From contig JAKSXM010000007.1 in the NCBI GenBank assembly GCA_022575985.1, forward strand, positions 32,614,501 to 32,678,500: a stretch of DNA of 64,000 bases, written 5' to 3'. The notes under the pieces were generated by a model, which saw nothing but the letters and a program-made list of their open reading frames with translations, had not been told where the DNA came from and ran no database searches. This DNA comes from Anagrus nilaparvatae. Its lineage: Eukaryota > Arthropoda > Insecta > Hymenoptera > Mymaridae. The position numbers and the translations under genes were made by a program. Position 1 is the first letter of the stretch, and every line of letters starts with the position of its first letter. Shown piece after piece: positions 20,691-30,134 of this stretch.

Positions 20691-21795
20691 AATTTCTCTC
20701 CACTCTTTTCCAAAAATCCAAAATGTTTTTCTTTTTTTTTTACACAACTTAACTAAAGTAAAATATTTTTTGTATTCTTCTCAATTTTTTTATTTAACTT
20801 TATATAAGCAGATCACAAATGAAAAACACTGTCAATAAAGACTAATCACTAAAGTGCCTAAGATTTAAGAATATAAGATTAAAGTTCCCAAGCACAAAAC
20901 AATATAAGACATTGTACATAATATGAAAGTCTTTGAAGGACATAATTATTGTAAACATATGATTGTTTATTCTTTAAAACCACTGCAAATAAATGAAAAG
21001 CACAAACACCATTTTTCAAACACGCAGAGATTTTATTTTCATATTTGATTAGAAGTTAGGTACTTTTGTTTATCGAAGCCACCGGCAAAAAAACGTGATA
21101 CTGCTTGATCAAGGAATCAAGCATCGAGTCTTTGACTTTGTTACTTGATTTTGCATTTGAAATGAACTAAAATTAAATATTAATATTAAACAAATTATTA
21201 TACTCCAAGCTGGAAAATCATCCTCATATACAGCAAGTCCTGCAGCATGCTATAGTCCTGCATCCATATGTCAACATAATATATTGCCGGCCCGCGAATT
21301 TTAAATCTTTTTTTAATTTTTTATAATCTTTTAAATAAAATAAAATCACCCGAATAATTTTTAATTAATTTTAAAAAAATAGCTATTTATTTACAATTAC
21401 TAAATTTCAATTTTTACCCATTTTATTGCATCATCATATTTACTATATATGTATATATGTAAATATGTATATGTATAATAAAAAAGGATGCGATTACTTT
21501 CATTTTGATCATGTGGTCTGGTCCTAAAACAAAAATTAAAAACCGCCTGGTCTTGCTAATATTGACAAGAGCTGTGGCACAACGAGACATAATCTATTTC
21601 TAAAAATTATAAAAAAATTAATTAAGGTGTCACTTTATTAATGGACTTAAAAATTATTTCTTGAAAATAGGCGAGTTAACGCCTAATCAAACATTCTTGA
21701 GCAGTTAAATATTTCGGAACGAACTTAACATTAGAGGTTGATACCGCATTTTTTGGGGACCATATATGTCAGCATTTACTGTAGACATAGAAAAA
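20691..21795. other. AT-rich interior of the hAT-like element
   Basis: No further exon of the flanking relics was recognised. The patch 21280-21300 (GCCGGCCCGCG) is GC-rich. The part from 21480 includes unassigned sequence leading up to the 21796 hairpin. Confidence 0.35.
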
Positions 21796-21837
21796 GCGAC
21801 CCAAATGACCTAACAAGGGGTCATTTGGGTCGGTCGC
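21796..21837. repeat. Strong 14-bp hairpin
   Basis: GCGACCCAAATGACC (21796-21810) pairs with GGTCATTTGGGTCG (21819-21832) and then GTCGC after a small bulge, around the loop TAACAAGG. It is GC-rich relative to the region and too short to be a MITE by itself. It may be the tip of a larger decayed palindrome. Confidence 0.7.
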
Positions 21838-23035
21838 TACATTGTTAGCCCAAAATATTTATTTTTTTATATTAAAAAAAAAATTCATTTGTCCAAGAAT
21901 ATAGAGTTCTGAAGAAGAATATTAACGCTAATTCATCATAGAATCAAATTTACAAATGAATGAAAAGAAAAAAATTATATACATATTGCTTGTCATAAAT
22001 TATTATAGAAATCAAAAATTAAAATGATTTAACTTATCAAATAACTTTGGAACTGATTTTAATCCTGGAAGCAGGGTAATTTCTATAAAATAAAATATTC
22101 AGGACAGTTTAGACTTTGAAAACGCCCTAATTGTTTCAAATTTTATCCAATGTATAAGTTAATTTAAATAATTTTGTTGAATTTAGAAAATTTTTAATAT
22201 TCAATTAATTTATTTTTACAAATTGGCATATTGTATAAGAATGATCGGAATCAGATAAACAATTTTTTCTTTTTGGAAAAACGTCATTTTTTAATTAATA
22301 TTTTTAAATATTGAAACCAAATTTATAAATACATATAAGTAAGTTTTTGGATACTCTAAGGCTATATCAGTCTAAAATTGTTGTCACAGGTTAATCATTA
22401 GTATTTAATTAATAGTTTGGGCTTGAGGGTACAACATAATTTCAATTTGGCGACTTAGAATAATTTAGGTTCAGGGAATTGAAAGTTGACCATTTTTCTT
22501 TCAACGTTTCAACAAAGTTATATATAAATATACTTTCAGTTATATTTCAATAAATATCTTAAAAATTGATCTCACATTCCTTTATTGAGATTAGGTTTAC
22601 AAAAGGAGTTTTTAACATCATGAAATTAGGAAAAACAGAATTCAATTTTTTTGAAGTTCAATTGAAAAAAGAGTATTGAACTTTTTAAGTCACCTTGCTG
22701 TTATCTTCTACTATTGGACTTTTTACCGAAACCTCCATCCGCTAATCGTACGATGTTCACAATAATTTTATTACTTTAAATAGTGAACCAATAATTAACT
22801 AAGTAGAGATCAGGTTTAATAAACTGAAAAGTAGTTAAAAATCATTGGATATCCAAATAATCTTTTTTTTATGAATTGGAAAATTGTAAATTTGATTTGG
22901 AAATCTTGTTATTAAGTCAGTTAATCTTACTAAAATATTGTCTTTGACTTGAGGATGTATAGAACGTACTAATATTAAAATGAGAAGCTGTTAATTGTTT
23001 TCACAAAAATTTAAACTTATTGTCATTAATTTAGT
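21838..23035. other. AT-rich interior, no gene seen
   Basis: Nothing recognised between the hairpin and the spectrin relic. The sequence is AT-rich with scattered short inverted repeats only. Confidence 0.35.
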
Positions 23036-23039
23036 AAAC

Positions 23040-23780
23040 ACAATTACTACATATCCTTGTATAACTTCATCAGGATAAATTTCTGGATTCTGACAAGTTT
23101 ATTTTGCTTTTTTGCTATCTAAGATTCTGCTTCACCAGCATCTCTAACAAATTGTTCATATGTAATAAACTTGCTTCTAATCTTACTTTCTTGGTATTAC
23201 ACCAACCTTGAATGTACGATCTTCTTTGTCGAACTTCTTCTAATCTTTTGGCTATTGTGGGGAATAAAAATGATTCTAAGAAAGTAATTTTTGTCCATTT
23301 GTGCATGAAGAGATAATAATTTTTCTTCTTGTATCACAAGTAATTTTTCAAATTTGTTATATTTTTTAACTTGCTCTTCTACTTCATCTACATACAGATA
23401 TTCCAAAATTATCATTATTTAGAGCTGCTTCTTGAGTTGTCGATAAATTGTCTAATTGTTTTGCATCTCTTAAAAAATTGCAAATCTATCAATTAATCTA
23501 AATGATTTTTTTTTTCCAAGCTTTGTGAGACTTCTGTCTTTCATCACAGATTATACTGCTTTTATCTAGAAGATGGGTCATTTATATTCAACTACCTGTG
23601 CAAATAAAACAGAGTATTAATTTTGGCATTCAACATTAATTTAAAATAGACATTGACTGCATAATGACCAGCTCGAGCCATTTTATCGAGCCATTCTTCA
23701 AGATCTAGCACAGAATTAAAAATATCTAAGTCTAATATATATCTAATATCTAAAGAGTTTTCTAATTAAAAAAAAATTAA
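23040..23780 (-). pseudogene. Beta-spectrin-type repeat fragment
   Basis: A relic of one or two spectrin repeats (three-helix coiled coils) from a beta-spectrin-like cytoskeletal protein. Reading down the minus strand: LDLEEWLDKMARAG (about 23690), FLRDAKQLDN..TQEAALNND (about 23470), VDEVEEQVKKYNKFEKLLVI (about 23390), QEEKLLSLHAQMD, then AKRLEEVRQRRSYIQGW and KVRLEASLLH (about 23200). In a shifted frame EQFVRDAGEAES follows. FLRDA..L..W, VE..I..H..FEK.L..QEEK and QF.RDA.EAE.W are the hallmark phrases of spectrin repeats, and DVE/FEK/QEEK is typical of the beta family. At least three frameshifts or stops interrupt it. Which spectrin it derives from is not determined. Confidence 0.75.
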
Positions 23781-24232
23781 TAATTTTGGTTAAATTTTGG
23801 CGTTGGATGTGACTGAAAATACTAAAATTCTTTAAAATATAACAATCCCTGTGTCAAAAATCTTTAAAGATCACAGCTAGCTGTTTCACATATTATTTTT
23901 CAGGAAACACTTCTTCAGCAGCTACATTTAAAATTCAATATTAAATATTATAAATGACCTGAATAGTTTTATTAGTTTTTGCCCTATACGATCCATTACT
24001 AACATAAATTCAAAACAAAAACTTTAATCAAAAATCACTTTATTATTTAAGAAAATTGGGATACTTATAAAAATTGGTATTCTTATTTATAAAAACAGTA
24101 GTAATACAATGAATGTTTTTAAATTCATAATCAGTTTTAGAAAATAATAAACTTATTTTTTACTATTTTATTTATATTCGTGTATCAAACAATATACATT
24201 TTTTAAATGCACATAAAGATAACTTACGTTTT
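23781..24232. other. AT-rich interior near the hAT-like right end
   Basis: Apart from the position next to the CGAGAC-rich subterminal region, nothing is recognised. It could be intron-derived sequence upstream of the spectrin relic. Confidence 0.35.
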
Positions 24233-24370
24233 TTTTAGACTGTCTCGAAAATCGAGACGAGACCGAGACGAGACCGAGTCGAGACCTCAATTTTTGAAAA
24301 TTTTCGAGACAGAGATGAGACTGACCCAAAATCTTGTCTCGTCTCGGACTCGTCCATCACTAGTTTTACC

Positions 24371-24475
24371 AAATAATTCGCCAAAATATAAATTTATCAT
24401 TTAAATCCAAAAAAGTACTAATTTCTTATAGGTTGAACATTCATTTTTCGCTATAAAATCCGAAGTACCCGACTT
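24371..24475. repeat. Right arm of the foldback inside the LINE
   Basis: The inverted counterpart of 14886-15007, with CATTTAAATCC, TTATAGGTTGAACATTC and TATAAAATCCGAAGTACC. It lies directly beyond the hAT-like element and its TSD, and is followed by LINE sequence. Confidence 0.75.
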
Positions 24476-24479
24476 AATC

Positions 24480-25700
24480 TACTCTTTTGAGCTATCTGTG
24501 CGAGGATTCTTTGTATAAAATAAAGTAAGTCTCTGAATAATCTTGTAACCTGCATACTATCTATTTCTATGTCTATTCTAATTACATACTCTGGTGTATT
24601 ATTTGGCATCTGAAGAAAATAATTTTAATTTTATGCTGTAGATGATACAAGTGCTTTAAATAATTGTATAGCGGTTTCTAAATTCATAAATTTTAATCTA
24701 TTTATCAGATTTATTGAAGGCTGTATTGCATTTTTACCTTTTGTTTTAAAGTAATCACATGCCTTATCAAATAAACTAGTACGTGAGATAGGAACTCCTA
24801 AATATGTATTTAGGAGTTTTTTTTTTTTTAAATTTCAAAAAATTTTCTAAGTTCTCTGCTCGATTCGGCAAGAAATATCATAATATCTGCGAATGCTAAC
24901 ATAACTATTTTTACTAAGTAATTTACTGATACTCCTTTCATATCTCTGCCAAACAAAAAATTTTCCATGTTAAGAATAGCAAAAATATTAAAGGGCTAAG
25001 GGTTTCACCTTGCAATACACTTATGGTAAACGGGATTTCATCAGAACTGCCCTCTTTACTTTTAATATCAATATTTGTTTTGGTATATAAAATAATAAAA
25101 ATATTTATTATTTTGTGGCTTACTCCAACTTGGCTTCATTTTTTCCACAATTAAGTGTGTGAAACTAAAGGAAACGCGTTCTTTAGATCCACGAAAAGGG
25201 CATAGACCTTCTTTCTGTATTTGTTTTTGAATTATTGCATTTAATACAAAAATATGCTCTGTCGTGCCTCTTCTTTCTATAAAGCCCGCTTGCCATTAGT
25301 ATTTTTTTGTTTTTTTCAGCCCATCTATTGAGTCTTATATGCAAAATCATTATAAATATAATTTCAAAATTGTATTTACCAACGAGATTGGTCGAAACTT
25401 TTCTGGTTGATTTTTATCAACTTTTTTATATAACATCTTAACAATAATTTTTGTCTAAGAATCAGGTATTTTTTTCTCTTTTCTTATTTTATTAAATAGT
25501 ACATATATATACATAAGCCAATTACTTGGCAAGTTTTCAAAAAATTCGTTTGAAACTTCATCCATACCAGGAGCTTTTTTTAATTTACATTTTTTTATTG
25601 CATTTATTAACTCAATTAGTGTCATTTCATCAACTAGCTCCGGGCATGCATTGCCACAAAGAAGTTTAAAACTACTGTCCATGATTCTTGGCAAGAACTG
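24480..25700 (-). pseudogene. LINE reverse transcriptase domain (broken)
   Basis: The N-terminal RT block is open at 25694-25455 (LIELINAIKKCKLKKAPGMD, then EVSNEFFENLP and IRKEKKIPDS). This is the K.KAPG.D..NE..K.LP..W motif that begins LINE RTs. Beyond it the frame is broken. Near 24905-24870 MLAFADIMIFLAES stands in for the catalytic (Y/F)ADD motif, with the second Asp missing by a one-codon loss. LNTYLGVPI appears near 24800, and MPNNTPEYVIRIDIEIDS near 24590 fits the thumb-linker phrase LP.NTP.Y.IR.E. The enzyme is inactive. Confidence 0.8.
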
Positions 25701-26039
25701 GTTTCTAAAATAATCATATTATAATTTTTTATCCATATTATTTGAATCATTTTTTTTGGTCAATATATATATTTAGATTTTCCCAAAATTCCTTTGGGTC
25801 TTTAGTATTTATAATTTGGATAACGATGCTTAGGTTGAAACTTTCTCTTTTATGTTCAATAAGTTTATTATATCTATTTTTAAGTTCAATTAGTTGGTTA
25901 GTTTCTGTCTCCGGAAATTCTAAATTTTTACATGTTTAAAAAAATTTTCTAGATATTTAAAAAATTTTTTACATTCATCATCAAACCACGAATTTTTTTT
26001 TACAAAGCTATATTTATCGTCTGTGGTCATATTTAAATT

Positions 26040-26900
26040 TTTAGCTATTTGTACGATTGTATCAGTAATATTACTAGCCATTTCATAAACCTCAAGATTA
26101 ACCAACCCAACTTTTGGAGAAAGTTCCATGTTAGCACAAAATTCGACTTCCTTACTATCTTTCCATTTAACAGTTTTTCTGTTTTTTTATCAATATTAAT
26201 ATTTAAATATATTTTAATTTGTACTATTAAATGTCCAGATCTAGTTACTTTATCAAGTATAAATAATTCTTTGTTTAAACATAAAGCTAGAAAGTTACAA
26301 ATAATTTGGTCTGCAATAGATTTTCCTTGTTTACCTATAAATATAAAATTCACCGGTTGATCAACTAGAAATCTTCCATTTGACACATATAAATCATTTT
26401 TTTCGCAGAAATTTATAAATTCTTTTCCTCTTGGCTTTAATTTCCTATCCTTGCTTTCTCTTTTTGAATCAAATAACGATGTCTGTATTTGGATTGGATC
26501 TATTTTCCCTTTGTCCACAATTCTCGCATTAAAGTAACCGCCAATTATTATACATCGTACATCTTCATACTTTTTGTTAATAAAATTTATGATTTCATCT
26601 AATTTGCCTAACTTTGGTGTTATATTTACTAAAGGACTTATATATATTAGCCCTAATATTAATATTTTATTTTTATTTGTTATTTTTATAAATATGCGGA
26701 ATTCTTTGTTAACTACTATTTCAATATTTTTATATACACTATCGTTATAAAGGATATCTAGGTCCCTACTTGCCCTACCTTTTACAGCTGTTTTTTCGGC
26801 TACACTGTCTATTATAAGAAACCGACTTGGTATTGATAATTTTTTACGATCCGTGTGCCATACTTCACTAATACATATTATATCTTCTTGTCTTATTTTA
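26040..26900 (-). pseudogene. LINE AP-like endonuclease domain
   Basis: This is the target-nicking endonuclease at the ORF2 N-terminus. Visible in order are ICISEVWHTD (about 26875, equivalent to ETW), KGRASRDLDILY, IILGLIYISP (about 26645), IIIGGYFNAR (about 26545, equivalent to GDFNAR), and, in the 26518-26045 frame, ESKDRKLKPRGKEFINFCEK, DLYVSNGR, GKQGKSIADQIIC and a TRSGHLIVQIKI end (SDH degraded to SGH). Catalytic positions in GDFN and SDH are altered. Confidence 0.8.
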
Positions 26901-27027
26901 TTTGCTATATATGAAAAATTCTCAATAACCGTTGCATTCCTGTATGTATTCGAGCATGTGGGGAGGCTATTTGTTTATCATATTTTTTTATATTCTCTGT
27001 TTCCATGCCAGTACCTGTTACTAGTGA

Positions 27028-27055
27028 CCCTGTATAACCTAACCAAACCTAACCT
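27028..27055. repeat. Short CCTAA-like cluster
   Basis: AACCTAACCAAACCTAACCT contains three CCTAA pentamers of the insect telomeric type within 20 bp. It is far too short for an array and may be chance, or a repair scar. Confidence 0.35.
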
Positions 27056-27159
27056 GTATATCTTCTGCTATACTTGTATGTGTATTAATTATTACCTTTG
27101 TTTCCTTTAGCGTGTGGATGACCGCGTTGTTGCATGTCGGTGAGACACTTGCCGATCTC

Positions 27160-27780
27160 TTTAATTTTGACTGTGTGAGTACGGGACTTGGTTTTTTACC
27201 TCAATATTCAATATTTTGAATTCTTCTCTTACATACTTCAATTTATTAAATTCTTCCCTATCTTCCTTGGAAACTTCATTAGTTACACTTATATTGAATT
27301 TATTTTTTAATATTTCAGATTTTTCAAAAATGGTTTTTTTGCATTTTGTGAAATTAATGTTACTATCACCGGCCTTGTTCCTACCTTAACCCCAATTCTT
27401 TTCACATTTTCAATTGTGTTAACATCAATTTATGATTCTCTAAATATTTTTACTTTTTTATACAGCTCTCTATGCCCTTCTCCTGTATCTTCAATATTGT
27501 AACATACCAGGTTTTTAGCTTTTGAACTTTTTTTAATGTATTCTACTTGCTTCTTTAAATCTAATAAATCACTTTCAATTTTTTGATTTTTTTCTGCGCT
27601 TTTTTCTTTTATCTCAGCTATATCCTCAGTATTTTTTTTTATCTCACTTACTATTTGTTCATTTTCTTTTTTATAATTTGAACTAGATGTGTTAAGTTAA
27701 CCAACAAATCTTTAAACTCGTTATTTGTTGTCTCCGTTATTATTTTTTTCTTCTAATAAATAATGTTTTTAATGTTTAAC
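27160..27780 (-). pseudogene. LINE ORF1 relic
   Basis: Broken frame with KAKNLVCYNIEDTGEGHREL (about 27505), NTIENVKRIGVKVGTRPVIV (about 27415-27355) and SEILKNKFNISV (about 27310). The order NLV.YNI.E, then VKRIG...RPVIV.L, then K.ILKN...I.V is that of the RRM-like ORF1 domain of many insect LINEs, which chaperones the RNA. Before it lies a Lys/Glu-rich coiled-coil-like segment (about 27700-27560). Confidence 0.65.
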
Positions 27781-27789
27781 AAATGGTAA

Positions 27790-28635
27790 ATTAACTATAT
27801 CTAATTTTTACAATAAAGTAAATTTTTTTATAATATTTTTTTTTGTATCGGAAACTTGCATTGATATATTTGCTTTGTAATTTTAGACTCTTGCGACTTT
27901 TGGCTAGGTACCTTTGCTTTGGATCTATTTTTTATATTGTAACTTCTGTAGTTTTGTAAAAAGTAAAGTATATAATTTTATTAATTAATAATAATTTTGC
28001 TTTCAAACTACACTGTATATGCCTTGAATTCGGCTTATTAAAATAAGCAATTTGGATTATTATTTTTTTTGGTGAGTATGTATAAAAAAGGTTTTTAAAG
28101 TCGCTAATTCCAAAAATCTAGGTTTTGCTCCTTTAAAATATGTTTAACAGCCTTAAATTTTAATGCGATAATTATAATGAAATAATTATAAAATATTTGA
28201 AAATTATGAATATACCAAGCTATTTAGAAATTATTAAAGTAATATTGATTAATTAAATATGTACAAAATTTTATTGTTATATAATTAATAATTTACTCTT
28301 TAAAATAATTATATCAAGATTCATAAATAGTAGTATTTCAGTCGAAGAAGCAATCATTAAAGTCTAATTTGAATCCCTAAAACATGCTTTATTTCGTTTT
28401 TCTTTATTTTAATTTAGCTATATCGCAGAAACTAAGTAAATTATTATTAAGTATTTAATAAAATACATTTTTATAAGTTAATGGATATTATGGAGTGAAA
28501 TGGGTCAATTAATTTAAGGGTTCCATAAGTTGCAACTTATGCAAGATTCACAAGATTCCCTTAAAAAAAAAAAGTTGCAACTAATTGTGATTGTGACTCG
28601 CCTTAACAAATTTACTTCAATTTTTTTCTCTTGCT
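27790..28635. other. AT-rich DNA, no gene seen
   Basis: Nothing recognised except a small inverted repeat at about 28527-28580 (AAGTTGCAACTT against AAGTTGCAACTA). Confidence 0.4.
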
Positions 28636-28639
28636 GAAC

Positions 28640-29899
28640 AAAACCATGTTTCACTACAAATTTACAATTATACAAATACACCCAAGCTATTCAGAGCAGC
28701 ATAAGTGAAAAACTAATGAAAAATTATAGGTTCTGATTTATTCTCTACTTATTATAGAGGATGAACAAGTTCCTCTGCATAGTGTTAATTAGTGCTCTAT
28801 ATAGTTGTATGTAAAAAATTATTCTCAAATAAAATAATAATATTATATCTATTAAATGATATTAGATTTAAAATGTATTAAGTCTAAGCTATTAACTAAT
28901 TATTGTTAAGAGGAAGACATTTTTTTTTTAATTAATAAATTTTGAGTAAATAATAAATTTTTTATTTCTTGAGTTTAACATGTAAATATTAACTTTATAA
29001 TGCTTCTTTTGAAAGTTGATGTATCAAATGTTAACTAAAAAAATATTAACTAAAATTGTTAATTGAAAACAATTTTGATTTTTTAGTGAATAGTAGGATT
29101 TATTATTTTAATTTAAAAAAGCTTAAAAATATCGTAGAAAATAAAAAAAATTTTTTAATAACCAAAAAAATAATTTATTAATTTATTTCGTTGTACGAAT
29201 AATAAAATTTCTTTAATTTGTCTCCAGGATTCTTATTTTTACAACATCAAAAAATTATTTTTAAAAATCATAAATTTTTTCAACTATACCAAAAAAATTT
29301 TTTAAATTTTTGAAGAAACGTCCGTTTTAAATAAAAATTTTGCTGAGTGCGTATAAATTAGTGTCCAATCAATTAAAGCCAATTGCGACACTAAAATTTT
29401 ATCATATTTTTTAGATATTTCACTTTTTAACCAAATTTTCAAAAAATTTTATTTATCCCTAATAGTAAACATTGAATTTCTCCAAAAGTACGATAGCTGA
29501 GTCGCAAAACTCTGGCCTATGTCTCCCACAGACTTTTTTTATATTTTAACACTTCATGATAAAACAAACAGGCACACAGGCACACAAATAAATGATTAAA
29601 AATACCATAAAAAATAAAAAAAATTTTTATTTTTTATTTTGAATAAAAATTTAAGAGAATATGTAAAAATTGGTGCCGAATCGAATACTACCAAATTGTT
29701 ACAGTAAAATTTGTCAATAATCTCGAGATATTTCAATATTTTAAAAAATTTTAAAGTATTTTATCAAGTTCAAAAATACTAAACATTAAATAACTCAAAA
29801 ATTACGATATCTGAGTAAAAAATTTATGCCTTATGTCACTCGCAGACTATTTTTCTTTATTTTGATACTGGTTTCACTCCAACCGGTTTGGTGGTTTTT
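28640..29899 (-). mobile_element. Helitron family A copy 3, truncated (minus)
   Basis: The sequence is the complement of the Helitron A body: CAAATTTACAATTATACAAA near 28660, the GATAGCTGAGTCGCAAAACT block near 29490, and TTGATACTGGTTTCACTCCA, with GGTTTGGTGGTT, near 29863-29897. Both the 3' hairpin/CTAG end and the TC 5' end are missing, so it is a dead fragment. Two successive body modules are present (28990-29560 and 29570-29899), like the duplicated modules in copy 1. Confidence 0.7.
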
Positions 29900-30134
29900 A
29901 AATTATTCGGGTACCTTTTTTCACACAAGTCAGTATTTTCTATATTTTCCACCAAACCGAAAGGCAAAGAATGGTTTCCGCTTTTGCCAAAAGAGCGTTC
30001 TCAACAGTCAAACAGGCTTCAAAATTGGAAACAAAGTCATCATTTCTATTGAAAAAAGCGACGACAAAGTAAACATATAAGTCAAATATATCATCGAATC
30101 AAATAAATCAGAAGTAAAAAAAAAAGTAAATATT
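29900..30134. other. Unassigned spacer
   Basis: About 230 bp between the Helitron fragment and the next palindrome, with slightly higher GC (near 29945-30060). A frame crossing it begins in Helitron DNA, so it is not taken as a gene. Confidence 0.35.

Larger units (their letters stand above)
15327..24362. mobile_element. 9-kb hAT-like TIR element carrying host gene relics
   Basis: The ends TAGTGATGGACGAG and CTCGTCCATCACTA are flanked by ATTTTACC (15319-15326) and GTTTTACC (24363-24370), an 8-bp duplication with one mismatch. Both ends have clusters of CGAGAC/GTCTCG hexamers (15337-15385 and 24240-24345), like the subterminal repeats bound by hAT transposases. The 8-bp duplication and the TAGTGATGG terminus fit hAT. 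No hAT transposase remains. The interior contains a nested palindrome (15611-17317) and minus-strand relics of COPB1, eIF2B-gamma and beta-spectrin. The alternative is two solo MITEs of one family flanking a stretch of host DNA, which the matching flanks argue against. Confidence 0.7.
24480..27780 (-). mobile_element. 5' part of an APE-type LINE (minus strand)
   Basis: Contains, in minus-strand order, an ORF1 relic (about 27780-27160), the ORF2 endonuclease (about 26900-26040) and reverse transcriptase (about 25700-24480). Together with 14324-14885 it forms one element of about 4 kb, split by 9.6 kb of nested insertions. The layout and the APE-type endonuclease place it in the R1/Jockey/CR1 range of non-LTR elements. 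The exact clade is not determined. Confidence 0.8.
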
